A DNA stretch of 12,598 nt from Campylobacterales bacterium. Its GTDB lineage: Bacteria > Campylobacterota > Campylobacteria > Campylobacterales > Sulfurovaceae. Numbering within the stretch: the stretch's first letter is position 1; each line of letters opens with the position of its first letter. Below are positions 1 through 6,388 of the stretch, in pieces. The notes under the pieces are model-generated. The model was given only the letters and a program-made list of their open reading frames with translations, had not been told where the DNA came from and made no database searches. The stretch spans positions 1 to 12,598 of the forward strand of contig JACXUN010000015.1 in assembly GCA_014763905.1 (NCBI GenBank), written 5' to 3'. Position numbers and translations under genes: made by a program.

Positions 1-33
1 CTGTGACTATGATATCCCGTCGAACTCAGGTTT
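1..33 (-). repeat. Left copy of a perfect 33-bp inverted repeat
   Basis: These 33 bases are the exact reverse complement of 3638–3670. Identity stops at base 34, where an A here faces an A rather than a T at 3637. The core, read on the minus strand, is AACCTGAGTTCGAC followed by GGGATATCATAGTCA. The copy starts at the first base of the window, so its outer limit is unknown and it may extend further left. It lies 53 bp upstream of the extended -10 element that appears to drive the HIT–argD operon, so promoter and operon are inside the repeat pair. No transposase is visible next to it. Because it abuts the window edge, an assembly break at a repeat is possible. Confidence 0.9.
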
Positions 34-86
34 ACAGTTTATTTTGTGGGATTTTAGCGAAACTATACTAATAGTGGGATTGATTG

Positions 87-95
87 TGTTATAAT
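87..95 (+). promoter_or_regulatory. Extended -10 promoter for the HIT–argD–tolC–WG operon
   Basis: The bases TGTTATAAT form a perfect extended -10 box (TGn followed by consensus TATAAT). No convincing -35 hexamer is seen; Campylobacterota sigma-70 promoters often lack one. Transcription would begin near 102, giving a leader of about 130 nt before the HIT start codon that contains the hairpin at 121–205. The next gap of any size on this strand is after 3604, so this is the likely promoter for all four downstream genes. Confidence 0.6.
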
Positions 96-120
96 CTTCC
101 CCAAATTTAAAAACTACAAG

Positions 121-226
121 TAGACTTCTTGGTAAAACTATAGACTCAACGGCAAATCCTCCCTTTGGTTTGAGCATTTCGCTTATAGTTTTATCAAGAA
201 GTCTAAAGTCTAATCTAGTCGAGGAG
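121..226 (+). promoter_or_regulatory. Long leader hairpin with an anti-SD-like loop upstream of the HIT gene
   Basis: Bases 121–142 pair with 184–205 over 22 consecutive positions, with a single G·U wobble (132·194). Inside this stem, CTCAA (145–149) can pair with TTGAG (170–174), and CAAA (153–156) with TTTG (164–167). The last helix closes a 7-nt loop, TCCTCCC (157–163). TCCTC (157–161) is complementary to GAGGA (221–225), the ribosome-binding site of the HIT gene, so a pseudoknot masking that site is possible. The loop also resembles the anti-SD tail of 16S rRNA and could act in trans. AAGTCTA is repeated in tandem (199–205, 206–212) and TAGACT occurs at 121–126 and 141–146, allowing alternative pairings. 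Pairing was done by eye; the regulatory role is inference. Confidence 0.5.
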
Positions 227-231
227 TTATG

Positions 232-585
232 ATGTGTATTTTCTGTAAAATTGCTAAAGGTGAAATATCCAGTAATAAAGTCTTGGAGAATGATAATTTT
301 ATCGCTTTCCATGATCTCTATCCTAAAGCACCGATTCATATTTTGATTATCCCCAAAGAGCATGTTGAGTGCTTTCAAGAGGTCAGCGGTGAGATTATGG
401 CGAATATGACTTCATTTATCCAAGAGGTAGCCAAAATTACCGGTGTTGATAAATCAGGGTACAGGTTGGTAACCAATAACGGAGATGATGGTGGACAAGA
501 GGTTCACCATTTGCATTTCCATCTATTAGGTGGTGGAAAATTGGCTTGGGATCACTTTCATGAAGACAGCCACAAAAGTTTATAA
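232..585 (+). CDS. HIT (histidine triad) family nucleotide hydrolase
   Basis: A 117-residue protein of HINT-type size, expected to act in the cytosol as a purine nucleoside phosphoramidase or nucleotide hydrolase. The catalytic triad is plain: H93-L-H95-F-H97-L-L near the C-terminus, preceded by a glycine-rich NNGDDGGQEVHH stretch. The N-terminal C2 and C5 (CxxC) suggest a structural zinc site, as in many HINT proteins. The start is taken as ATG 232 because GAGGAG (221–226) is then 5 nt upstream; the ATG at 229 would leave only 2 nt. It is the first gene of the operon, 23 nt before argD. Its translation may be influenced by the leader hairpin. Family assignment is secure; the substrate is unknown. 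Confidence 0.95.
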   Translation: MCIFCKIAKGEISSNKVLENDNFIAFHDLYPKAPIHILIIPKEHVECFQEVSGEIMANMTSFIQEVAKITGVDKSGYRLVTNNGDDGGQEVHHLHFHLLGGGKLAWDHFHEDSHKSL

Positions 586-608
586 TTTTTAGAAAAAAAG
601 AGAGTTGT

Positions 609-1793
609 ATGAATTTAGAACAGTTAGATAAAACCTACGTCCTTCCTACTTATGCACGAGATTATACCAACTTTGTGCGCGGTGAAGGAGCGACACTTTT
701 TGATGAAAAGGGACGTGATTATATCGATTTTGCGTCAGGTATTGCCGTCAACTCGATCGGACACAACCATCCGAAACTGGTGGAAGCGATCTGTAATCAA
801 GCCCGAAATATCATTCATATCTCCAATCTACAGGTGATTGAACCTCAAGCCAAATTGGCAGAGCAGATTTGCAAACAGAGCAACTATGACGGAGCGGTCT
901 TTTTCGCCAATTCAGGAGCGGAAGCGAATGAGGGAGCGATTAAGATTGCACGAAAATATGGAGAGACCAAATTTGAGAAGAAACGGTACAAAGTATTAAC
1001 TTTGGAGCATTCGTTCCATGGGCGAACCATTACCACGGTCAAAGCAACCGGTCAAGAGAGTTTTCATCCGACCCATTTTTCTCCCTATCCTGATGGATTT
1101 GCCTATGTAGAGAGTATTGAGAAGATTTATGAGAGTATCGATGAGGTCACGGTAGCGGTCATGATCGAGTTGGTACAAGGAGAGGGCGGTATCCAGCCGT
1201 TTGAACCAGAAGCGGTACAAAAATTGGCAGCCTTTTTAAAAGAGCAGGGGATCCTGCTTATTGTTGATGAGGTACAGACCGGTATCTATAGAACCGGAGA
1301 GATGTTGGCATGTAACCTTTACGGAATTGAACCGGATATAGTTACGATGGCAAAAGGTCTGGGTGGCGGTGTACCGATCGGTGCGGTGATGACCAAGCAC
1401 AAAGATATCTTTGCTCCGGGAGATCACGGCAGTACGTTTGGCGGAAACTATTTGAGTACTTCGGCTGGATTGGCTGTATTGGAAGTGTTGCAGGAACTAT
1501 ATGAGAACGGTGTGTTGCATGAGACACTGATCTATTTTGAAACCAAACTCAAAGCCATTGCCAATCACTATAACAACCTATTTGAAAAGGAGGTCGGTTT
1601 AGGATTGATGCGAGGTTTGCGTGCTAAAGACAATGACACGGTTGCCAAAATAATCAAAAAAAGTATGGCAGAGGGACTCATTGTCCTCAAAGCCGGACGG
1701 AATACGGTGCGTTTCTTACCGGCATTGACCATTACCAAAGCAGAAATTGATGAAGGATTTAAACGTTTTGAAAAGGCTCTTGCTAGTATCTAG
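609..1793 (+). CDS. argD: Acetylornithine aminotransferase (class III PLP aminotransferase)
   Basis: A 394-residue PLP-dependent enzyme that transfers an amino group from glutamate to N-acetylglutamate semialdehyde in arginine synthesis; related enzymes can also serve lysine synthesis. Visible landmarks are NSGAEANEGAIKIARKY (101–117) for cofactor phosphate binding, HSFHGRT (134–140), VDEVQTG (219–225) with the PLP-ring aspartate D220, and MAKGLGGGVPIGA (247–259) with the Schiff-base lysine K249. Length and motifs match bacterial ArgD, although succinylornithine or GABA aminotransferases share the fold. GAGAG lies a few bases before ATG 609. The last 44 nt of the gene also encode the start of the TolC-like protein in another frame. 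I see no ArgR-type operator. Confidence 0.93.
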   Translation: MNLEQLDKTYVLPTYARDYTNFVRGEGATLFDEKGRDYIDFASGIAVNSIGHNHPKLVEAICNQARNIIHISNLQVIEPQAKLAEQICKQSNYDGAVFFANSGAEANEGAIKIARKYGETKFEKKRYKVLTLEHSFHGRTITTVKATGQESFHPTHFSPYPDGFAYVESIEKIYESIDEVTVAVMIELVQGEGGIQPFEPEAVQKLAAFLKEQGILLIVDEVQTGIYRTGEMLACNLYGIEPDIVTMAKGLGGGVPIGAVMTKHKDIFAPGDHGSTFGGNYLSTSAGLAVLEVLQELYENGVLHETLIYFETKLKAIANHYNNLFEKEVGLGLMRGLRAKDNDTVAKIIKKSMAEGLIVLKAGRNTVRFLPALTITKAEIDEGFKRFEKALASI

Positions 1794-2967
1794 TTTGACT
1801 ACCGGTTTACTGTTCGGTGTAGATGAGTTGAGCAATGTTCTCTCCGGAGAGCGAAATCAGCTCTTCGATTACCAAAAAGAGCAGACCCAAAACCAAACTT
1901 CACAATTAGAAAAGTCATGGATTAGTCCGGTGGTGGTACAGTATACCAAAAACTATACCACACAATTTTCGGAAACCATGGATACTGCCCAGTTTGTCAT
2001 CTCGGTTGATCAGCCGATTTTCAAGATGGGTGGTATCTGGGCGACAATCAAATACGCCAATGCTCTCGGTGAAGCCAATGAGATCGAGATCGAATTGCAA
2101 AAACGGCAACTGATTACACAGGCGTTGACCATACTCTACAATCTCAAAAAATCCCAACTCCAACTCGATAAGCTAAACCTTCTCATTCGTAACGATGAAT
2201 TGGATATCTTGATCCAAAAAGAGAGTTATGAAGCAGGACTCAGTAACCGAACACTCTATGATCAAGCTCTGTTGAAACGGAACCAAGACATCACCTCAAA
2301 GCTGGAGTTGGAACTGAGTATCACCAAACTCAAAAATGATTTTAAACTCCTAAGTGATGATGATCCCGATACGATAGCATTGCCGCACTTCGGTATGATT
2401 GATCAGGCACGCTATGAGGCAAATCAACTCGAAGTCAAACGGGATGAATTGCGTGTCCAAGAGAAGCAGTACAACCATTATATGACTTGGTCAAAATATC
2501 TACCGGAGCTTTCCGTGACCGGCTCTTATGTCGATGCCGATATCAACCCGCTCTTTGCCCGATCTGCAACAGGTCTCAAAGAGAAGTACTACACCTACGG
2601 ATTTAAAGTCACCCTGCCGTTAAATATCAACTCCTATCACGATATCCAATCCTCCAAGATTGACTATCTCAATGCTCAGATCACGCTCAATGAACAGAAA
2701 AAGGCGATCGCCAATGAGTTTGATATGATCCGCAAACGGTTAGAGATCATCGATCGGAAGATCGAACTCTCCAAAGATGATGCTCAGCACTATGCGAGTA
2801 TGCAGCAGGTGGCACGGGATCTGGAGTTGGTCGGTGATCGAACGAATTACGATACGGAGATCGTGACCAATACCTTGAAAGTCCGAGAACTCGATCAGGC
2901 GATCTACAAATATGATGCTCAGTTAGAACTGCTCACTCTCTATGCAAAGGTAGCTGATGCGTTATAG
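1750..2967 (+). CDS. TolC-like outer-membrane efflux protein
   Basis: A 405-residue protein with an N-terminal signal peptide (basic residues, then the hydrophobic run RLLLVSSLTTGLLFG). It is followed by long stretches rich in Q, E, K and L typical of the TolC periplasmic helices (about 90–200 and 300–400) and short aromatic beta segments such as LPELSVTGSYVDAD and YTYGFKVTLPLN. Proteins of this family trimerise in the outer membrane as exit ducts for efflux or type I secretion. It is shorter than classical TolC. ATG 1750 lies within argD, overlapping it by 44 nt. TTG 1768 is a credible alternative: GAAGGA sits 10 nt upstream and it gives a compact signal peptide starting MKRLLLVSS. No membrane-fusion protein or RND pump gene is adjacent, so its transport partner is unknown. 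Confidence 0.85.
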   Translation: MKDLNVLKRLLLVSSLTTGLLFGVDELSNVLSGERNQLFDYQKEQTQNQTSQLEKSWISPVVVQYTKNYTTQFSETMDTAQFVISVDQPIFKMGGIWATIKYANALGEANEIEIELQKRQLITQALTILYNLKKSQLQLDKLNLLIRNDELDILIQKESYEAGLSNRTLYDQALLKRNQDITSKLELELSITKLKNDFKLLSDDDPDTIALPHFGMIDQARYEANQLEVKRDELRVQEKQYNHYMTWSKYLPELSVTGSYVDADINPLFARSATGLKEKYYTYGFKVTLPLNINSYHDIQSSKIDYLNAQITLNEQKKAIANEFDMIRKRLEIIDRKIELSKDDAQHYASMQQVARDLELVGDRTNYDTEIVTNTLKVRELDQAIYKYDAQLELLTLYAKVADAL

Positions 2968-3604
2968 TTTGGCTTACTTGGAACCGGAGACTTCAGTCCC
3001 GAAAATAACGAGGCTAAAGCCATCGATTCCTAGAATTCTGATATCGCTACTTACGTTAATTTTCCTTAATGGCTGCGAATTAATCGAACCCCAAAAGGCC
3101 GAATGCTCCTATATCGCCAAACCAACCCCACAAAACCCAGAACCCGAATTTGAAAACCACGGTATTTGCGGTGAGTTTTTTGATGAAGACACCTTGCTGA
3201 TCTACTCCCGACATTTAGACGGGATGGACTTCTCTGAAGATAACCTTACTTCACTCTATACCGATAAAGGTATATTCTACGTTTCCCGAAATGGTAAGGT
3301 GGTACGAACCTTTTTCTACGACAACGGAGCCGACTTCTTTGAAGAGGGATTGGCACGTACCATCAAACAGAAAAAGTTTGGCTTCATGAACCAACAGCTA
3401 GAAGTGGTTATCCCGCCTCAATATGATTTTGCCTTTCCATTTCAGGATGGCAAAGCGATTGTCTGCAATGGATGCCGGCAGGAGAAAGAAGAACGTGGAG
3501 AACATACCCAAATTGTGGGTGGACAATGGGGTGTGATTGATAAGAACGGGACAGTGATTGTACCGTTGATTTATGACTCCAAAGAGGTGTATCATAAGCT
3601 GTAG
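2957..3604 (+). CDS. WG-repeat lipoprotein
   Basis: A 215-residue predicted lipoprotein. A hydrophobic run ending in LIFLNGC gives a lipobox with lipidated C40. The preceding n-region of about 25 residues is unusually long, yet ATG 2957 is supported by AAAGG 6 nt upstream. The mature part carries WG/KWG-like repeats: a weak one near 106–135, FGFMNQQLEVVIPPQYD (141–157) and WGVIDKNGTVIVPLIYD (191–207). WG repeats form beta-rich extracellular or periplasmic modules of poorly known function. Cysteines C50, C71, C170 and C173 may form disulfides. The gene overlaps the TolC-like gene by 11 nt, suggesting coupled translation and an envelope role beside that protein. Function is unassigned. Confidence 0.8.
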   Translation: MRYSLAYLEPETSVPKITRLKPSIPRILISLLTLIFLNGCELIEPQKAECSYIAKPTPQNPEPEFENHGICGEFFDEDTLLIYSRHLDGMDFSEDNLTSLYTDKGIFYVSRNGKVVRTFFYDNGADFFEEGLARTIKQKKFGFMNQQLEVVIPPQYDFAFPFQDGKAIVCNGCRQEKEERGEHTQIVGGQWGVIDKNGTVIVPLIYDSKEVYHKL

Positions 3605-3605
3605 G

Positions 3606-3667
3606 TTTGACTATGTCAAATACTTAAATTTGATTTAAAACCTGAGTTCGACGGGATATCATAGTCA
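3606..3667 (+). repeat. Short palindromic structures after the WG-repeat gene
   Basis: Immediately after the stop codon is a perfect palindrome, TTTGAC–TAT–GTCAAA (3606–3620). TCAAAT (3616–3621) can alternatively pair with ATTTGA (3627–3632). On a larger scale TGACTATG (3608–3615) is the reverse complement of CATAGTCA (3660–3667), enclosing 44 nt and overlapping the right 33-bp repeat. The region could be a weak transcription end, but no U-run follows. It could also be the footprint of a small MITE-like element with 8-bp ends, or an operator. I cannot choose between these. Confidence 0.4.
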
Positions 3668-3670
3668 CAG
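3638..3670 (+). repeat. Right copy of the perfect 33-bp inverted repeat
   Basis: This is the exact reverse complement of 1–33. It begins 34 nt after the stop codon of the WG-repeat lipoprotein and about 70 nt before the methyltransferase gene. Together the two copies enclose a complete transcription unit of about 3.6 kb. Both copies read outward. In one outward frame each ends in KPEFDGIS followed by a stop, which could be a relic of a shared coding sequence or coincidence. Confidence 0.9.
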
Positions 3671-3703
3671 AATTCTTAATCTTTGATTTGAGAACGAAAT
3701 TTT

Positions 3704-3719
3704 GAAGTATGGAAGTATG
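3704..3719 (+). repeat. Perfect tandem 8-bp repeat upstream of the methyltransferase gene
   Basis: GAAGTATG occurs twice in immediate tandem (3704–3711 and 3712–3719), about 12 nt before the AAAGGA ribosome-binding site of the next gene. A weak -10-like TATGTT (3716–3721) overlaps the second copy. Changing the copy number would alter promoter or leader spacing. The role is unknown; two copies can occur by chance. Confidence 0.5.
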
Positions 3720-3740
3720 TTTTAGGGATGAAAGGAATAA

Positions 3741-4727
3741 ATGAACTTTAGCAACTATATGAACAATTGGCTCTACGGAGAAGAGGGCTACTACAAGAAC
3801 TTCAAAGCGATAGGGAAAGCTGGGGACTTCTATACGGCAGTCAGTACCAGTCGATTTTTTGGTGCCAGTATTGCCAATCACTTTTATAAGCTGATTCAGC
3901 AAGACGATTTTAAACGTAACGGTTGGTTGATTGAGATTGGGGCGCATCAGGGGTATCTGATCTGTGATATGATTCAGTGGCTCTATACCTGTAATCCGAC
4001 TTTGGTACAGAGTTTGCGATTTGGGATTGTGGAGCGACAGCCTGAGGTTCGGAAGGCTCAGTTGAAGTATATCGAGGAGCGGTTTGGTTCAGATATTCAG
4101 ATCACCCATTTTAATGATATTGATGAGGTTAGTGTGGATTATGCCTTTGTGGTTGCCAATGAGATATTTGATGCGTTTCCGTGTGAATTGATCAAAGATG
4201 GGGAAATGGCTATTGTTGAAAACCATGAAATCAGTTGGATTGAAGCGGATAAAGAGCTTTTAGCGTTTGCCAAAACACATCGTCAAGTTAAAGGAGAGGT
4301 TGCCGTAGGATATGAGAATTTTGCTCAGGCGATGGCAAAGGGAATCAAACAGTGTGACTTTGTCAGTTTTGATTATGGTGAGCGGTTGGTGCGTAATGAC
4401 TTTTCGGTGCGTATCTATCGAGAGCATGAGACGCTGCCGCTATTTGATGAAGCGTTGGTATTGGCAGAAGCGTACCAAACGGCAGATATCACTTATGATG
4501 TCAACTTCGGGCATGTGATCGAAGCGTTTGAAGCGGCCGGATTTACGACGGTAGATTACGAGACGCAGGCACGGGCTTTGATTCGATTTGGATTGATTGA
4601 TCTCTTGGAGATGTTTGCTAGACAGACGACACAATCTATCTATTTGCGAGAAGCAGATAGAATAAAGACCTTGATTGCCCCGACGATTATGGGGGATAAG
4701 TTTAAAATGGTACACTTCGCAAAATAG
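3741..4727 (+). CDS. SAM-dependent methyltransferase, MidA/NDUFAF7 family (COG1565-type)
   Basis: A 328-residue cytosolic protein. Family landmarks appear in order: SNYMNNWLYGEEGYY at the N-terminus, GDFYTA (28–33) and SRFFG (37–41), the SAM-binding motif region LIEIGAHQGYLICDMI (63–78), acidic E99 ending the second strand, ANEIFDAFPCE (139–149) and FDYGE (210–214). The mitochondrial relative NDUFAF7/MidA methylates an arginine of a complex I subunit, so a protein arginine methyltransferase role is plausible but not shown. Motif I reads GAHQG rather than the more usual GPGRG or GAGxG. AAAGGA lies 5–6 nt before ATG 3741. It stands alone between the right 33-bp repeat and a palindromic gap. Confidence 0.85.
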   Translation: MNFSNYMNNWLYGEEGYYKNFKAIGKAGDFYTAVSTSRFFGASIANHFYKLIQQDDFKRNGWLIEIGAHQGYLICDMIQWLYTCNPTLVQSLRFGIVERQPEVRKAQLKYIEERFGSDIQITHFNDIDEVSVDYAFVVANEIFDAFPCELIKDGEMAIVENHEISWIEADKELLAFAKTHRQVKGEVAVGYENFAQAMAKGIKQCDFVSFDYGERLVRNDFSVRIYREHETLPLFDEALVLAEAYQTADITYDVNFGHVIEAFEAAGFTTVDYETQARALIRFGLIDLLEMFARQTTQSIYLREADRIKTLIAPTIMGDKFKMVHFAK

Positions 4728-4735
4728 GTCGGTGA

Positions 4736-4780
4736 ACCAACTCTACGCGTTGGTCGATTCGTAGGGTCGATTTATCGACC
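4736..4780 (+). repeat. Pair of intergenic palindromes, REP-like
   Basis: The 81-bp gap before the cation transporter gene holds two hairpins: ACCAAC–TCTACGC–GTTGGT (4736–4754) and GGTCGA–TTTA–TCGACC (4765–4780). GGTCGATT is also repeated directly (4752–4759 and 4765–4772), so the second downstream arm could pair with either copy. Neither hairpin is followed by a T-run on the + strand, so neither is a standard terminator. The overall look recalls short palindromic intergenic repeats (REP-like elements). Confidence 0.55.
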
Positions 4781-4808
4781 AAAAACAGGGTTAGAAAAAG
4801 GTAAATAT

Positions 4809-5726
4809 ATGTCTCCACAAAAACGAGCAACCGTAATCGCCAGTTCGGTTGCAACGACACTTACATTGGTAAAATTTATGATCGGTATTGCTTCGGGTTC
4901 CGTAGCGGTTTTGGCATCGGCAATTGATTCACTCTTAGATACCGTTATCTCTATCTTTAACTTCTTTGCGATCAAAAAATCAGAAGAGAAAGCAGATGAT
5001 GATTTCCATTACGGTAAAGGAAAGGTGCAAGCGATTGCTGCGGTGATTGAGGGAACGATTATTACGTTGTCAGGGTTTTATATTATCTATGAAGCGGTCA
5101 ATAAAGCTATTACCGGAGAACAGACAACGCTGTTGACTCCGGCGATAGTGGTGATGATTTTTTCGATTGCGGTAACTTTTTTGTTGGTCGAGTATCTAAC
5201 CGGTGTTGCCAAAAAGACCGATAATATTGTCATTAAAGCCGATGCCTTGCACTATCAAACCGACCTTATCAGCAACGGGGTGATTCTGCTTTCGTTAGTA
5301 TTGGTCTATTTTACCCAATGGGATATTATCGATGCGATTTTTGGATTGGGAATCGGGGTCTATATTATCTATTTGGCATTTGAGATTATCAAAGAGGGGA
5401 TTTTGATACTGCTTGATCGAGCATTAGAACCAGAACTGGTTCAAGCGATTGAAGAGAAGATTGCAGAACATCCATCAGTCAATGGATATCACTGGCTCAA
5501 AACAAGAACCGATGGTACCCATAATTTTGTCGAGTTTCACTTGGTATTGGAACCGGATATGACCCTCATGGAGGCTCACCATATTTCCGATCAGATTGAA
5601 AGCCGCATTATGAAATTGGATGAGAATAAGACTTGGTTGATTACGCCGCATTTTGATCCGTATGATGATGAAACGATCAATGAAGCGATATTTGATAGTG
5701 AGTTACCGGGAAAAACGCACCCGTGA
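4809..5726 (+). CDS. Cation diffusion facilitator (FieF/YiiP-like zinc/iron exporter)
   Basis: A 305-residue inner-membrane transporter of the CDF family, which exports divalent metal in exchange for protons. Six hydrophobic segments fit TM1 about 9–30, TM2 32–55, TM3 73–95, TM4 110–130, TM5 153–170 and TM6 175–200, followed by a cytosolic domain from about 208. The transport site is clear: D40xxxD44 in TM2 and H148xxxD152 at TM5. This DD/HD set is typical of zinc/iron-type members such as FieF. FHYGKGK (66–72) matches the conserved loop after TM2, and the tail shows HNFVEFHL and EAHHISDQIE, typical of the C-terminal metal-binding domain. AAAAGG precedes ATG 4809. It overlaps hemD by 4 nt. 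Metal specificity is inferred. Confidence 0.92.
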   Translation: MSPQKRATVIASSVATTLTLVKFMIGIASGSVAVLASAIDSLLDTVISIFNFFAIKKSEEKADDDFHYGKGKVQAIAAVIEGTIITLSGFYIIYEAVNKAITGEQTTLLTPAIVVMIFSIAVTFLLVEYLTGVAKKTDNIVIKADALHYQTDLISNGVILLSLVLVYFTQWDIIDAIFGLGIGVYIIYLAFEIIKEGILILLDRALEPELVQAIEEKIAEHPSVNGYHWLKTRTDGTHNFVEFHLVLEPDMTLMEAHHISDQIESRIMKLDENKTWLITPHFDPYDDETINEAIFDSELPGKTHP

Positions 5727-6364
5727 TTTATCTTCTTTCTCCTACTGCATATGATGGGGTTCATAGCTTACCGATGATAGATTTTGAGTCAACGGTGGAT
5801 TCTATTGATCTGAGTCATATCGATATTTTACTCTTTACCTCCAAACAGGCGGTTACGGTAGCAGATCAGATTTCACCGGTATGGAAAAACTATCCGTGCA
5901 TTGCAGTCGGCAGTGCGACCAAAGAGAAGATTGAAGCATTAGGGGGAACGGTTATTTATATGCCGCAAAATTTTTATGGTCAAGAGCTGGCACAAGATTT
6001 GGTTGAGCATTTCAGGGATCAACGTGTACTCTATCTGCGTCCTCAAAAAGTAGCGTTTGATATGCGAGCCTCTATTGATACAAAACTGGCTTTTTCCGAA
6101 CAGATAATCTATCGAACCATTTGTAAACGCTATACCAAGCAAGATAAACCGCCTCAAAATTCGGTCATTATTTTTACATCTCCTTCGACAATTACCTGTT
6201 TTGTGGACAATTTTGGTTGGGATGAGAGTTATACGGCGGTTGTTATCGGAGAAACGACCCAAAAATCTCTACCAAAACCGTGTAAATATGTTATTTCTGA
6301 GCAACCTTTAATCACATCATGCATCAAAAAAGCCAAAGAAATCACGGAAAATAGTGACATTTGA
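5723..6364 (+). CDS. hemD: Uroporphyrinogen-III synthase
   Basis: A 213-residue cytosolic enzyme that cyclises hydroxymethylbilane to uroporphyrinogen III in haem and sirohaem synthesis. HemD is poorly conserved, but the two-lobed pattern is visible: FTSKQAV (38–44), AVGSAT (61–66), LYLRPQKVAF (103–112), FTSPSTITCF (151–160) and VVIGETT (173–179). Length fits the family, although the N-terminus is shorter than some relatives. The start is GTG at 5723, overlapping the transporter stop as GTGA, so translation is probably coupled. No strong ribosome-binding site precedes it. The 3' end carries the -35-like hexamer of a rightward promoter. Confidence is moderate to high, based on motifs rather than alignment. 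Confidence 0.82.
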   Translation: MIYLLSPTAYDGVHSLPMIDFESTVDSIDLSHIDILLFTSKQAVTVADQISPVWKNYPCIAVGSATKEKIEALGGTVIYMPQNFYGQELAQDLVEHFRDQRVLYLRPQKVAFDMRASIDTKLAFSEQIIYRTICKRYTKQDKPPQNSVIIFTSPSTITCFVDNFGWDESYTAVVIGETTQKSLPKPCKYVISEQPLITSCIKKAKEITENSDI

Positions 6365-6382
6365 CAGATTTTATTGTATAAT
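6354..6382 (+). promoter_or_regulatory. Sigma-70-type promoter at the end of hemD
   Basis: GTGACA (6354–6359; 5 of 6 to consensus) and TATAAT (6377–6382) are separated by exactly 17 bp. A second TTGACA (6361–6366) is consensus but only 10 bp away, too close to serve this -10. Transcription would start near 6389, at the first base of the AACCTGAGT repeat motif. It would give either a leader of about 300 nt for purD or a separate small RNA. No open reading frame of note follows on this strand before purD. Confidence 0.55.
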
Positions 6383-6388
6383 TTACTT

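Noticed and set aside
121..205. Intrinsic terminator
   Set aside because: No T-run follows the stem on the + strand, and on the minus strand the T-rich stretch is several bases away with no gene leading into it.
7..378. 123-codon minus-strand open frame across the left repeat and into the HIT gene
   Set aside because: It runs antisense through the conserved N-terminal half of the HIT gene and through both arms of the leader hairpin. No known domain or ribosome-binding site is seen.
3624..3947. 107-codon minus-strand open frame at the start of the methyltransferase gene
   Set aside because: It is mostly antisense to conserved methyltransferase motifs (GDFYTA region) and has no recognisable domain.
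4765..4780. Terminator for the methyltransferase gene
   Set aside because: The hairpin is followed by AAAA rather than T residues, and the T-run on the other strand lies on the wrong side of the stem.
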